Shown in pieces: positions 12,901 to 24,427 of a stretch of DNA of 64,000 bases. The DNA comes from Siphonodentalium dalli. Its lineage: Eukaryota > Mollusca > Scaphopoda > Gadilida > Siphonodentaliidae. The stretch's first letter is position 1. Every line of letters begins with the position of its first letter. The position numbers and the translations under genes were made by a program. The notes under the pieces are model-generated. The model was not told the DNA's origin. It saw only the letters and a program-made list of their open reading frames with translations, and did not search any database. The stretch is from NCBI GenBank assembly GCA_032622095.1, contig CP136064.1, forward strand, positions 6,131,512 to 6,195,511. Reading direction: 5' to 3'.

Positions 12901-14952
12901 TATACACACGACCACTCAAACAATCCATACTTGCATATACACCTCACACATGACAATTCAACAATTCACTGTATAATCATACACACCATCCATGATAATA
13001 CAGCTGATCCCTATACACCCACCAATCATAATACATCCACGAGATATATAAATATACATCCCACCGTTGCCACAAGGACACTCCCTATATACACACACGC
13101 TCGATAATGTCCACCCAGCTTATTCCAGGTATTCAAATTCAATCATGACCGTAGTCATTCCATGTATACATATATACATTACCCGTAACCATAACATCAC
13201 ACACTATTTATCCACACACCCATCCATGATCATACAGACAACACACGTACATCCCACCCATATGACATTACAGTCACTCCATATATGCATAATAGATATA
13301 TGACCATGTATATGTAGCTGTATCCATACATCACACCAATGCCCATGCAGGCACACCCAATGCACCCGTACTGAATATACAATCATACACCATACAGTCA
13401 CTCCATGCATACCGATTCACCTCACACCTGACCATGACCTCTCCATGTATACATAGATGCGTCTTACAATGGACAACCCATTCATAGCCATATATTCACT
13501 CATTGTATACATATTCACATAAGCCATGACATACAATAACTCCCTGTATACCTATTCACCTCACGTATGATCATAGAGTAACTCCTTGGCTACGATCTTG
13601 GCATCCACACTGTATCCAGTTGACATTTATTTTAGCATAATGGACCAGAAGAGCCAAATATTATGGTCCATCTCAGTTCTGTCGCAAATTTCTGCCCATT
13701 TCCTTTCAATAAATATGGCCAAAATCACAAAAGAGGTTATCGGCTAAATTACATACTTTAAAATGAATTTGTCTTGCCTCATACGGAACTGGGACAACCA
13801 GAATAGAACATGTAGTTGTCAGTTAATTAACTAACACGTATAATAACCAAGTGAGTCACATTTTGCTACCTTTTCGGATAATGCAGAGAATGTTCGGGAT
13901 ATATGTAAAAATTAAATTTTTTACATATTTGATTGCCATTTTGGAAGCCATCTTGTGCAATTTGGTCTATAAACACCGTAGTGAGACACATTTAAGAAAG
14001 ACCAAAATAATAAACACCTTTCAATCCAAAGATAGTTACATTTTACCTGAAAAAATGGTCCAAACCTGAATAGTGAATTGTTGCCAATATTTATGTCAAG
14101 TTTTTGAGAGAAAAGTCAAATATTTTTGACGATGTCAGTGGTGACAATAGTAATAATTAACCATTGTGCATCAGACATGTTAGTATTCAATGTATTGAAT
14201 GCAGAATATCCAATTTTATACATCAACCACAACTTGTAAGCGATTGCAGGACACGCTGGTGTAATATTTATCATTTGCCATATGTTGGTGGCCATATTGG
14301 CAGCCATTTTGAGCCAAAATAAGAATTTTGGTTCCAGTGATTTGGAATATTCATAGGTAATGATATGCCTCACTTACATTACAAAGTTCTGTTCATTTCT
14401 TGTTGAAATATGACTAGAATCCCAATCGGGATTTTTTTGTAAAATTTTATACCGCATTCTGTAAAATCGAATTTTTGAGCGATCGGAAGGGGCTAGGACA
14501 CCAATAATTCCATATTTAAATGCTCCAATAATTATTTAATATATAAAACACAAAATAAATTTGCATTACTCAACCAGTTCCAAACAGCATGAATTGATCT
14601 AGAAGATATTTGTGAAAAAATGTCATATTTTCAACTTCCGGCTGTCATATTGGCGGCCATCTTATGGAAATTTAGATATGTTTTGGCCCAAATGAACCGT
14701 GGTCACCTTCCAACTATAAATACATTGAGAAACTGAGAAGATGCGATTTTCACAAAAAAGGCTGGCATAAACCGCCCAACCCAAAAACTGAGATTTTCAA
14801 AAAGGTGAAGGTCAAATTGAAGGTCAAGATGAACTCCAAAATCTGGAAGCAGCCAGTTTAGTGATACTCTCCAACCACTGAACAAACTCTGAAAGTTTGG
14901 CGCTTCTATCACAAAGTGAACGATTTTGCAACTACCTCCCCCCCACTATTAA
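9911..14952. repeat. Giant foldback (inverted-repeat) element with satellite core
   Basis: The arm at about 9911-11280 is inverted at about 13600-14952. Matching landmarks include the poly(G) ends, GGTTCACTTT-TGATAGAAGC, the phrase AGATATTTGTGAAAAAATG (14604) against its complement at 10258, and the repeated 'aagatggc' patches. Corresponding points centre on about 12431. Arms are diverged at perhaps 10-20% by eye. The 2.3-kb core is a GTATAC-rich satellite that itself changes orientation near 11960. Open frames inside are chance frames in repeats. It may be a foldback-type DNA transposon; terminal duplications were not found. Confidence 0.75.
11300..13600. repeat. GTATAC-rich degenerate satellite, inverted halves
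   Basis: The left part (11300-11960) reads as irregular ~45-60-bp units with GTGACTATATGGCCATG and TGTATACC. The right part (11960-13600) is the complementary orientation (TCACTCCATGTATACATATTCACC). At the switch, GGGTGGCTATCGCTTTCC (11897) pairs with GGAAAGCGATAGCCACCC (12007), giving an 18-bp hairpin stem with a ~90-bp loop. No gene. Confidence 0.7.
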
Positions 14953-15217
14953 TGTCTGCACATTCCCACTAGGTTAACTTTATACACGTTCGCTAGTATG
15001 TTTCCCTCTTTACATTGATGAAGCCCATTAAATTGCCCCTAGAATTTGCAAAGGCTGACAGTCAAGACAAGATGTCGGGGATCCGATTTTTCGTAATGTT
15101 AAACCTGTGTAAATGTGTATTTCTCGAATCCGAGGAAGGACGTTTTTACACAATATGATGATATACAATGTAATCAAAATTACGAAACCAAATTCACATT
15201 GACAGTATACAAGTTTA
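14953..15217. other. Short non-coding interval
   Basis: No gene or repeat recognised between the foldback arm and the decayed Polinton fragment. Confidence 0.4.
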
Positions 15218-16110
15218 TCACCCCCGGTCCGTGGTTACTTCAGCTGATTCTTCTGATGTTTGGGATTCCCTTTCCGAAGCACAAATTGGAACTTTACTTT
15301 TGTACCATCTCTCATGGGGATTAGTATCCAACAGTATCGTGCTTCCAAAGGGCTTTTCACTTACGCTAATAGTGGCTTTGATCTCCGAAAGTACGTTGGA
15401 AAAAATCAAATATATATTTTCGCCTCGTTTTCAACTAGTGTGACCTCGGCGTAAACAGTTCTACCGAGGAGTATCCTGTCCTCGTGTCTTCCAAACATCC
15501 CTTGTCTTCTCACGAGAATATCTTGGTCGATGTTGTGCAATTGTTTTTCGAATGTAGCGAACTCCTCATCATTTAAGCTAATACCCGATGTTGTTGCTTC
15601 CCATTGGCAGTTCACTTGCCTGCATTCCCGTTTATGAATCCTTCCATTGCCGTTGAAGGACGAACAGTAAATGTATATGTATATATGAGGTATGGCACAG
15701 TAATGTTATATTTAACGCCTCCGAAACATGCCGAGCATTGCCCTTTGAACATGCTTGGGACTATACAACACACCAGGCGCCTATATTTTCTCCCAAATGA
15801 ATCATGGTGTTCTGAGTAGCTTGCTGTTGTCGATTGGCTTCTTTGTGTGTAAACACTCTCCTATAAACCCCGTTCGCTTGTAAAGGCACCGTATCGTATG
15901 GTTGAAACACCCCTGTATAACGTGTAACGTTAATTGGTTGTAGTCTACTGTTGAGCGTTGCATTGTTGGAGACGGAAGCATATACCCGAGACATCCACTA
16001 ATAAAGTAAGTCCATAAGGCAGTCATAGTGGATCCTATGGTTAGATTGACCAGACTTACTATACTTCTATAATGACGGATATTTGACAGAAATATACTAT
16101 TTGTGCGCGT
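15218..16110 (-). pseudogene. Fossil of a second Polinton: two-pass membrane protein remnant and decayed ORFs
   Basis: Between about 16110 and 15950 the minus strand reads through SLVNLTIGS and LWTYFISGCLGYMLPSP. These align with AIVHLSLQS and LWLILLSSSLGYILPTP of the membrane protein in the intact Polinton (27883-28146): hydrophobic segment, short polar gap, L-W-x4-S-x2-L-G-Y-x-L-P-x-P. Downstream on the same strand lie decayed frames (15994-15761 and 15615-15218) including LNDEEFATFEKQLHNIDQDI, with several stops and frame changes; I do not recognise them. The gene order (membrane protein then a longer protein) would fit the capsid end of a Polinton. The homology is by eye and short, so confidence is moderate. 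Confidence 0.5.
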
Positions 16111-16339
16111 GATATTCTTTTACCCATCCAATACCACCAAATTGAAGTAATCGATGCCGGCCGGTCTAGATCAGCCGTTTCGACCATGGTATTGAATTAA
16201 ATAAAGGCGACGGTACGCGGTGAAAGTGACAGTGATCACAAAGCGGACAAAAGTGACAGTGAATAGTTAATAACAAATTGTAGTATGTACCACAAGTCAT
16301 GTTATTTTGCTCCAAAAAAAAGAGTTGAGGTTCCATTGG

Positions 16340-16860
16340 TATTGACGTCATTGTGGCGGCGGCGTTTTGCGGAGTCTTGTGACGGCGGCGGCGTTTTGCG
16401 GCGTTTGCGGCGGTGGCTGTTTGTGGTTCTGCCAGGTTCTGCCAACATTTTTGAGAAAAACTGTATGTGTGATATAGAATTTTTTTACGGAATTGAAATG
16501 GGCTTATCCTTCCGAATATTCTTGAAAGTGACAGTGATCACAAACTTGCACTTTTAACTCGACATGACCCTAAACAAATTGTAAAAAAAATCAATAAAAA
16601 AAAATCAATAATTTTTTTTTTTTTTTCACATATTCGGATTCGTCTTTTCGTTCCGAGTATTTTGATAGGTCACACGACATATATCGGGTTCAAACAAAAT
16701 TATGTTTTTTTGGGGTTCTGGCAGGTTCTGCTAGCATTTTTGGGGAAAACTGTATCTGCGATATAGAATTGTTTACGGAAATGAACTCGTCTTATCGTTC
16801 CGAGTCTTTTGATATATCACGCGGGCCAAAACAAAAATATGTATTTTTTTTGGAACCCCA
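16340..16860 (+). repeat. GCGGCG-rich patch and two ~110-bp direct repeats
   Basis: A GGCGGCGGCGTTTTGCGG cluster (16355-16430) precedes a segment starting GGTTCTGCCAGGTTCTGCC (16432). That segment recurs from 16716 (GGTTCTGGCAGGTTCTGC), both continuing through AAAACTGTATNTGNGATATAGAATT and TTACGGAA. A partial third copy lies near 16630. The surrounding sequence (to 17100) is A/T homopolymer-rich. Function unknown. Confidence 0.6.
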
Positions 16861-17611
16861 AAAACAAAAACTCCCAAAAAATAAGTTTTTTCCCCCAATT
16901 TTTTTTTAATATATTCAGACATACACCTCTGGAACGTCGATTGAACGCAAAACTAAAACAAATAATTTTTCATCACAAAATTGAACAAAAACCTCCAAAA
17001 ACATAATTTTTCATTGCAAAAAGCTCACAAAAACTAATTTTTCATTATAAAATTCGGGTTCATACATACCATATAATAATTTCCCAAAATCCAGGATGCA
17101 ACTATTCACGATTACCTCGATCGACGGTAATCTTGTAGCAGAAACCACATTTTAGAACATATGAACTAAACCTGAAAATAAACCATATGGGAGCTAGTGG
17201 GGGGGGGGGGGGGCTCGGTAAATACGTACCAACTATACATGGGAATTACTCAAATCTGGGCTTAAATTTGAGAAAAATAGCAGCCATCTAGGATTTTTTA
17301 AATACTCCGTTGGGACCTACGACTAGTGGCAGCTATATCGGCTAGGGTTAGATAGCAGCTATATAAGTTATATTAGGGTTAGCATTAGGGTTAGAGTTAG
17401 ATTGTGGCCATCTTGGAACCTGGAACCAAAACTTTGACCTTCCCCTTAACAACCTTGACCTTTTATCTTCGGCTTATGGCCCTTGACCTTTATGACATTT
17501 GACATATCGGTGGCCATCTTGGAATATGAACCCAAAGTAGGGTCTATTCATCCATCCATCCACATCCTGGAACAAATTCGACCTCCTGTTCGGACGAGCT
17601 GCGTCATATCT
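16861..17611. other. Non-coding interval with degenerate TTAGGG-like patch
   Basis: A poly(G) run lies near 17202. Between 17330 and 17410 there are scattered GGGTTAG words, which look like interstitial or degenerate telomere-like sequence rather than an array. No gene seen. Confidence 0.4.
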
Positions 17612-20250
17612 CGATATTTCATCTAAACATACGGAGTTTAAGACACAAACTCGCCAAAATTGCCTACTTGCTAAACGATTATGATGTGGTTTGTTTTACC
17701 GAAACACTCATTGATGATATGTTTCCATCCGAAAATATATTGATGCAATCCTTTTGTGAACCAATACGAAATAATGGATCAAACTCTGGGTGAGGCATTG
17801 CAGTCTATTTTGCAAACCATATAGCATTCTCGCGTGTACCGGAATTGGAATTCGATAACTCGGTTATGTGGTTCTGAATTTATATGCCCCAAACTAGCTA
17901 CTTATTGTGCATATCGTACAGATCTGATCAATTTTGTGATCCTGAATATTGGAATTGTTTTTAGATGAGTCTATCGACATAGCATTGGATCTTAACTTGC
18001 CGCTAATCCTCACAGGTGATTTCAATTCAAATGCGATCATCCCCGGCTCTAAAATAAATACTATAAAAGATGCCTACCGTTTAAGAAACCTGATTGAGTC
18101 TCCCACTAGAGTAACAGAAACTACTAATACCCTCCTCGACCCCATTCTAGTCAGTGAAGATGTTGTTTCTTACCATGCTGATGTTTTGGATATCGGTATA
18201 TCATACCACTATGCAGTATATACATACGTTGCCGTTGAGTATAGTCCACAAAAGTCATTTTATCGCACTGTTTGGCAGTATCGAAATGCTGATTTTGAAT
18301 GGGCTCGGTCACTGATTTTTTAACCAGATTGGAATAACATTCTGAAAGGTACTGAAGACATAAACTCGGCGACTTGTGTATTCTCCAGAAAATTTCTATC
18401 AATAATGAGAGAAATAGTTCCCAGAAAGAGAGTTCTTATCCGAAAAAAACGACAATTGTTGGTTCAATACTGAACTAAGATCTGTCATCCGCAGTAAAAA
18501 TCGTTTACGCCGCATAGCCCTAAAATCGTGGAAACCGAAAGATTGGATCAGGTACAAAAAGAGTCGAAATTCTGTGAATAACATGAAAAAGTATGCAAAA
18601 GCAAAATTTGATCAAGATCTCGAGACTTCAATAAAGTCCGATTCACCAGCAAAAAAATTCTGGCACATTGGCAAAGAGCTTCTTGATAATGCACCGAACT
18701 CCTGCATTCCACCCCTGCGAAACAGCAGCGGAAATTTGGTGTTTGATGACGATTCTAAAGCCTGTCTCCTTAATTAAAAATGTGTTGCTAATTCAGATAC
18801 CGACAATTCTAAATGCAACCATCCTATTTCCCGAAAAAAATGTGATAATATTATATCAGATTTACCTGTCACGATCGATGATATAACTGAAGCCATACAA
18901 TCGACCAAACCAAATAAAGCACACGGTCACCATGGAATTACCGTTCGCACGCTACTAGGACCTATTGTAGTCCGAGTGGTAGTCCCTCTTCGCATTCTAA
19001 TTTTAATGTCATTTGAATCGGGATGCTTTCCAGATTCTTGGAAACAGGCGAATGTTATTCTAATTCATAAAAAAGCGACCGATCCGCTACTGACAATTAC
19101 CGACCAATCTCACTGTTACCCGTTCTTGGAAAGATTTTTGAAAAAGTGGCATTGAAACACCTTTCCAAACATTTCTTTAACAACGGATTAATATATGGTT
19201 ATCAGTCCGGCTTCATTCCTGGCCACAGCACACTATACCAACTGCTGGAAATATAACACCCCTTGTGCCAGGCTCTAGATAATAATTTGTGCACATGTGC
19301 TATCTTTTGCGATATTTCCAAGGCTTTTGAACGAGTCTGGCACGAGGGGCTGTTATTTAATCTTGAACAATGCGGAGTCAACGGACGACTTCTGGCCTGG
19401 ATTAATAATTATTTATCTAACAGGACACAAAGAGCAATAGTTGGACAAACATTTTCGAGTCCCCTGCAACTGAAAGCAGGAGTGCCCCAAGTATAGATCC
19501 TTGGCCCATTTTCCTTTCTAGTTTTTATAATAATATACATGAGAAATTAACTTTGGAATGTATGTACAAAACCTTTATTTTGCCGTTTATGGAGTACGTA
19601 GGTGTAATTTGGGCTCACGCACCGAACCCTCTTCTTGTACTGCTTGATCGGATACATTACGACGCCGCTCGAATTGTTAGTGGGTTAAATAAATCTGTTT
19701 CGAATGAAAAACTCTCACTGAACTAGGATGCCTACACTTTACACCAGACGCGAACACCATAAATGTAATACTTGGCAGAAAATAATTCTTGGTGAAGCTC
19801 CCAATTACCTGAGTACACTTTTGTCGACCTTCGGTAAAGATTAATCTACCTACTCACATCGATATCATTATTATTCTTACAGAATCGCAACAATACAGAA
19901 CATTTTAAATCGACCTTTCTCCCTGAGATGGTAATAAAATGGAATGCAGTGGTGATAAATGGTTCATCTGGTCGCACCAAAACCGACATATTGAAATTAA
20001 TCTATTACAAATTGCCTATATTTCCCCCAAAACCGCCGCCATACTTCAATTCAGGCTCTCGCAAATGGAACATCGTGCACACCAAGGTAAGGAATAACTG
20101 CAGAGATTTAAATTTTGATAAACTTTAAAAATATTTTTCCATAACAGCCCACTGTCAATGTGGGTTTTATATTGAAGACGCCTCGCATTTTTTCTTCCAG
20201 TGCCAGTTAGTTGAAGTCGCTTAATATTCCTCCAACGCCTTTGACTAAAT
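17612..20250 (+). pseudogene. Non-LTR retrotransposon ORF2 (APE endonuclease + RT), heavily decayed and internally deleted
   Basis: Pieces in several frames follow ORF2 order. The endonuclease begins at about 17621 (NIRSLRHKLAKI, VVCFTETLI), then LILTGDFNSN and LLDPILVS at 18009-18155. The catalytic SDH motif is degraded to SYH (18205). RT fingers and palm start with KPNKAHGHHGI and VILIHKKA (18900-19080). CDISKAFERVWHEGLL and LKAGVPQ lie at 19305-19490. The next expected catalytic motif (YADD) is absent, so sequence jumps to the post-RT region LPFMEYVGVIWAH (19585). The C-terminal Cys/His segment HCQCGFYIEDASHFFFQC is at 20148. This is a Jockey/CR1/L2-like group element. Multiple stops, a deletion of the RT core and an SDH loss make it inactive. 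Confidence 0.8.
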
Positions 20251-20439
20251 GGAATTTTCGTTGATAGGGTTGAAGATATCCTCTTTGGTCAAAACAACCT
20301 ATCTAATACTCAAAATGATAAATTGTTTAGCAATACGCAAACGTTCATTGCATCGTCGGGTAGATTTCATTGACGGAAAATCTTCAAAATCCAAATAAGC
20401 CTATATCTTCATGCATTCCAATAATAAATGGGAATAAAA
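20251..20439. other. 3' tail of the non-LTR element / spacer
   Basis: A-rich sequence with CCAATAATAAATGGGAATAAAATAAAG near 20418-20445, which could be the tail of the non-LTR element. No gene. Confidence 0.35.
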
Positions 20440-21075
20440 TAAAGTAACACCATTTAAGACTCATTTGAGTTTTTAAAAAAACACGAGCTTTCGGCTATCT
20501 AGTAGCCTTTATCAAGTAGGAAGTGAACAAATAGTGAAAAGTCGTTGACGTTGAAAGTGTCCATCACGATGACGTGAATAACAAGATTGACGGAAAGCAT
20601 CTACGTCGCGGCTGCTCCCGATTGCCGAGTTCCCCGGAAATTATGCAGTACAGCGTAATGTGAGAGAAAACCATAGTCCCTGTTTAACCCTTTCCGGATG
20701 GTGTCCATGTAGGTTATTAGTTTTAACTCTACTGTTTTCCTCGCTCTCAGTCGTTTCAATCCTGCTCTGAGAATTCTGACCTCGAGGTCTTCCTCTGAAT
20801 GGCGAGAAGAGTTAAAATGTTCTCCCACGGGCACGAATATATTTTCTGATGCTATGTCATGCCGGTGTCCATTCATGCGGCCTCTGAGGGTTTGGCCCGT
20901 CTCTCCGATGTAGATAAGCCCGGGACACTGTCTGCACGTCAGAGCATAAACAACACCTTCAGAGCTGCACGAGAATAACCCACTCGGTGTGATAGATTTC
21001 CCTGTACCGTTGGTCAGAGTTCCATTTGTCTCAGAAGAGCATGTTGCACAATTCCATATTCCGCACATGCATTCC
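20440..21075 (-). mobile_element. Penelope-like element, 5'-truncated
   Basis: The fragment contains the C-terminal GIY-YIG endonuclease gene of a Penelope-like retroelement followed on the minus strand by ~150 bp of 3' region. That region contains CACGAGCTTTCGGCTATC and GCCTTTATCAAGTAGG (plus-strand reading 20482-20521), a phrase type I associate with Penelope-like ends. No reverse transcriptase is found upstream of 21075, so the copy is truncated. It abuts the non-LTR retrotransposon. Confidence 0.65.
20601..21068 (-). CDS. GIY-YIG endonuclease domain of a Penelope-like element (partial)
   Basis: 155-aa open frame. The motif VYALTCRQCPGLIYIGETG followed by LRGRMNGHRHDI matches the GIY-YIG nuclease of Penelope-like elements: the Y-x-I-G core with a downstream R...H. 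Three upstream Cys-containing pairs (CGIWNC, CATC) and a C-terminal GLNRDYG segment fit the usual end of these proteins. In intact elements the domain follows a telomerase-like reverse transcriptase, which is missing here, so the ATG at 21068 is internal rather than a native start. The frame itself is unbroken, suggesting a fairly young fragment. Confidence 0.8.
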   Translation of the reverse strand: MCGIWNCATCSSETNGTLTNGTGKSITPSGLFSCSSEGVVYALTCRQCPGLIYIGETGQTLRGRMNGHRHDIASENIFVPVGEHFNSSRHSEEDLEVRILRAGLKRLRARKTVELKLITYMDTIRKGLNRDYGFLSHYAVLHNFRGTRQSGAAAT

Positions 21076-22083
21076 CGATATTGCTAATAAAAGACTCGGC
21101 TCAGCTCGCCATAGGACCTACATCCCATCCGTGATATATGTATACCCAGTAGTACCCACTTTATACCCCACCCTCATTCTCGACCCTCCTCGTTTTAGGT
21201 GCTACATTCCAACTATAAGCTAACTTTGAGTCCTACATAATTCCAAATATAATTCATATTTTGCGTTTCAATATTGTTAAGGGAGAGGAGCAATATTCTA
21301 AGTTGAATAACTTGTGCTCCCATCCCTTTCGATTAACTCATATTTTATTTTCAGATTCCAATTTGTAAAATGCATAATATAAAATGGGTCAAATAAAATA
21401 TGTTCAAACAATATAAATGGACGCAATTTAATATCGTTTGGGCGACTTTCTTGTCTTTCGAGTGACCAATATAGTTTACAATACACCAAATACAGATTAG
21501 TAGAGTGATTTCCCCTGGCACCCTCAAGCTAGGATCAGCATAAAACAAATTCTGACAGCTGAATTGGTCAATGATACATGGATGAAACGTGCACGAAAAA
21601 ATGCACAAAAATGTCTCCCGTCGAGAAACGTCAAATATAGCCACATGGTAAACGGTTATGGCTGAGCAAATGGCGAATAATTTATGGGAGGTATTTGTGT
21701 TTTTTTCGATGTCATTTTTTTCTCAATTTTAAGGGTAGTGGGACGTTTGTCAAGCTGCAGTGTGGTCCAGCACGTTTACACGTACTTTTGGGCACATTTC
21801 CGTGTGTCTAAAAGGATGTTTTTTAATTTTAAATACTCGTGCAGGGTCAAATCTTTCTTGCAAATACAGGCCAGCGGGATTTGTCAACACTGAGGCCTAT
21901 GTAAATGATTTGGTGCATTGTAACCATAACCATAACACTGTCGCATATGGGAAATAATTAGTTTATTGTAACCAATAGCAGAATGCGAACATTTGATATG
22001 ATCGTACGTGACACATATTGGAGAAACCACGCATGCTGTGCTTCGATATTACAACAAGCAGTCGCAGACGGCGGAATCTCCCG
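21076..22083. other. Non-coding interval
   Basis: AT-rich with no recognisable gene, repeat or RNA. Several short open frames lack motifs. Confidence 0.4.
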
Positions 22084-22175
22084 CCGAAATGTGCAGTTGG
22101 GGAAGTGCATTCTCAATAATGTTTGCGTTCTCCACCGAAATGTTCAGTTGGGGAAGTGCATTCTCAATAAGATGT
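22084..22175 (+). repeat. 51-bp tandem duplication
   Basis: CGAAATGTGCAGTTGGGGAA at 22086 recurs 51 bp later as CGAAATGTTCAGTTGGGGAA, both followed by GTGCATTCTCAATAA. Two copies only. Confidence 0.8.
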
Positions 22176-22815
22176 GGAATTTTGTCAAAAAGCCTGACTT
22201 GCGAACTCATTTTAGGACTGACATTTGTGGGAATTAGCCATGTGACATCATCCATTTGAACTAAAAATAATAAACAAAGTCCAATAACTCAGCTGAAAAT
22301 ATCCGACCGGACCTCGTTCTAGATACTGGTCATGTGAACTCATATACCAAAAATCTTTGAAATCCGTTGACATTTGTGGAAATGAGTCCTGCGACGTCGT
22401 CTATTTGCTATTTGGTAAATACGGACGGATGTCTGGACAAATACACGTGTAACTGAATATATTGGGGCATATGCCGTCTCACCAATTAGCCATCGTAGGT
22501 AAATTGTGATGGTGTCAACCGTACTAGGGCAATATATCCTATCCGTAATCGTAAAAGTGATTTTTGCGAAAGGTCTCTATTATAGCTACAACTAGCACGG
22601 TTGCACAGCGTTGTCGTGGATGTGAAGTATTCAACCCTTTGCAAACCGTTGATGTGGTTTTCTATTGGCGACTACAGGGACGTGGCTTTATATGGTCTAC
22701 ATTTGGGAGTGTCGACCTTGGCGCTTCGAAATTTGATCTACGCACTCTTGAACCTTGAAATTGAGGACTCATTTGCACATCGCACATGACTCGTAAGTTT
22801 CCAACTGGTAATTAA
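22176..22815. other. Non-coding interval
   Basis: No gene or repeat recognised. One phrase (GACATTTGTGGAAATGAG) weakly recurs at 22220 and 22370. Confidence 0.35.
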
Positions 22816-22817
22816 TG

Positions 22818-22908
22818 GTTACCCTTGGAACAAACGTCGCACTACCGACGAATCGAATTCAATTATTTGAATTAGATTCGTCGGTAGTGCGACGTTTGTT
22901 GCAAATAA
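22818..22908. repeat. MITE-like hairpin, family with ends AACAAACGTCGCAC
   Basis: AACAAACGTCGCACTACCGA (22831) is inverted as TCGGTAGTGCGACGTTTGTT (22881), with an AT-rich ~30-bp centre. The arms are essentially perfect. The phrase GTTACCCTTGGAACAAACG on its left edge recurs in inverse orientation at 41530-41556. Confidence 0.8.
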
Positions 22909-22984
22909 ATGCGAGTAGACGCACTACCGACGAAGAATGCGTGTGGTCAACACGAATTTAATTGCTGATGCGTCTGAGATCCGT

Positions 22985-23185
22985 GTTTGAAACAAACGTC
23001 GCATCACCGTCGACTCGAATTTAAATCGGAGACATGCAAACGAGCTACATAATGATATGCTAATGAGGGAATTCCAATGCAAACTGGAAAACACCAACGA
23101 GCATGACGTAATTTTGTGGTATTTGAATTCGAGTCGACGATAGTGCGACGTTTGTTTCAAATTAAATGCGAGTAGACGCACTAAA
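22985..23185. repeat. Second MITE-like hairpin of the same family
   Basis: GAAACAAACGTCGCATCACC (22990) pairs with GATAGTGCGACGTTTGTTTC (23139) around ~120 bp of interior. The tail TAAATGCGAGTAGACGCACT recurs from 22908. Confidence 0.75.
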
Positions 23186-23259
23186 TAAATATTTGTTTCG
23201 TTTGGATATACACGCTATACTGCATGTGCATGGACGTGTGCAAATTTCACATCAACGAT

Positions 23260-23745
23260 GGGTTGAAATTGTTCTTGTCATTTGATTTTCTCCAACAATG
23301 AATTATTGGGGAACTTGTTGTTTTTAGACCAACATTTGCAATATTTTGACTGAAATGGCCATCAGTCGGGAAGTCTGTGTCCTGGTCCCTCATGACCCCC
23401 CGTGGCCAACCAAAAAAAACTACTTATTATTTTCCTATGGTTTTGTTAAAAATTATGAACTTAAATGGTCATCAGTTGGAAATTTTCCAACCTTCGTGGG
23501 GTGTCAAGTTGTAATTTTCAACACTTGGAAAGTTTGAGGCCAGTCTAATGCTATGGATTTTTGGTTGCGGTTTTCATGTTCAAAGTTTTTCTCCCGCTGT
23601 GCCCAACTATGATCGGATTTTCAGGTTCTGATCTCTGATTTGTCTTCTACTGGCAGAACCATGGTCCGCCCTGTGCACGATCACAAGTCTACTGATCCAT
23701 TCAGTCAGGCATGTGAAAGAACAACCAAGCGGGTTGCAAATTGAA
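23260..23745 (+). repeat. Dispersed repeat, also at 56940-57310
   Basis: Shared phrases with 56940-57310 include TCAGTTGGAAATTTTCCAAC-like text, TTTGAGGCCAGTCTA and ACTACTGATCCATT-like text. The Polinton insertion point lies just beyond its right side. Coding potential absent. Confidence 0.55.
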
Positions 23746-23754
23746 TTACGCAAA

Positions 23755-23760
23755 TATATT
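23755..23760. repeat. Target-site duplication TATATT, left copy
   Basis: The six bases TATATT immediately precede the terminal AGT at 23761 and recur immediately after the terminal ACT at 41066. Six-bp duplications are the Polinton hallmark. Confidence 0.9.
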
Positions 23761-24050
23761 AGTAGTAATGGTGGGCACTATGGCCCAGTACCCCCCAGAC
23801 ATGGGCACTATGGCCCAGTACCCCCCAGACATGGGCACTATGGCCCAGTACCCCCCAGACATGGGCACTATGGCCCATGGGCCATAGTGCCCATGTCTGG
23901 GGGGTACTGGGCCATAGTGCCCATGTCTGGGGGGTACTGGGCCATAGTGCCCATGTCTGGGGGGTACTGGGCCATAGTTCCCACCCTGAGGATAGATGTT
24001 CCTGTCATTGATGTGACATTTCTGATCGAAAAAATGAAAATGGACTTAGA
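23761..24050 (+). repeat. Left terminal inverted repeat, itself a palindrome of 30-bp repeats
   Basis: Inverse copy of 40777-41066 with one mismatch seen (C at about 24001 against A). From 23773 three 30-bp units starting GGGCACTATGGCCCAGTACC run head to tail. After a CCCATGGG centre at 23877/23878 the same three units return in inverse orientation to about 23985. A 65-bp unique inner segment follows. The terminus can thus fold into a ~105-bp hairpin by itself. The open frame across it is an artefact of the repeats. Confidence 0.95.
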
Positions 24051-24427
24051 CATTTTTTCATTACTAATTTAAAGTTTGTATAATTCTGACCAGAGATGAC
24101 ACATCGACACGAACAGAATCAAATGGTGGGGGGTCCTACAGTGAAAACGATTTTGTTGAAATTTATCATTTTATTTTTCAAAAACAAGAACAAGAACAAT
24201 GAACAATAATATATTATTATACATCAATAATATTAAAAAAGGACAATAATTTATGTACAAAACAAGGTCTCAGATTTGAAGAAACTTAATTGAACATCCT
24301 ACAACATCCTACGCTGAATCAATAACAAAAAGAGTCTATTTTGTGGAGTTGTTGACACATTCGTTGTTATCTGGTCGTCGTCTTCTTTGCGTTGTATGTA
24401 TATCAGCCGTCGATGTCCTGGTGAAGT
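24051..24427 (-). other. Non-coding end of the late gene block
   Basis: No ORF. On the minus strand, downstream of the protease stop at 24428, AATAAA occurs at 24175-24170, a plausible poly(A) signal for the last minus-strand transcript. No histone-type stem-loop is present here. Confidence 0.5.

Noticed and set aside
11331-13410. Many 60-116-aa frames in the satellite core
   Set aside because: Chance frames in GTATAC-rich repeats, no motif, both strands alike.
17330-17410. TTAGGG words as a telomere
   Set aside because: Only scattered GGGTTAG copies interrupted by other sequence; not an array.
23773-23985. Regular 30-bp repeats resembling a CRISPR array
   Set aside because: Units are contiguous without unique spacers and invert at the centre; they belong to a transposon terminus in an animal genome.
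23713-24072. Open frame with repeated GHYGPVPPRH text
   Set aside because: It is the translation of the 30-bp TIR repeats and appears at both ends in inverse orientation; no gene.
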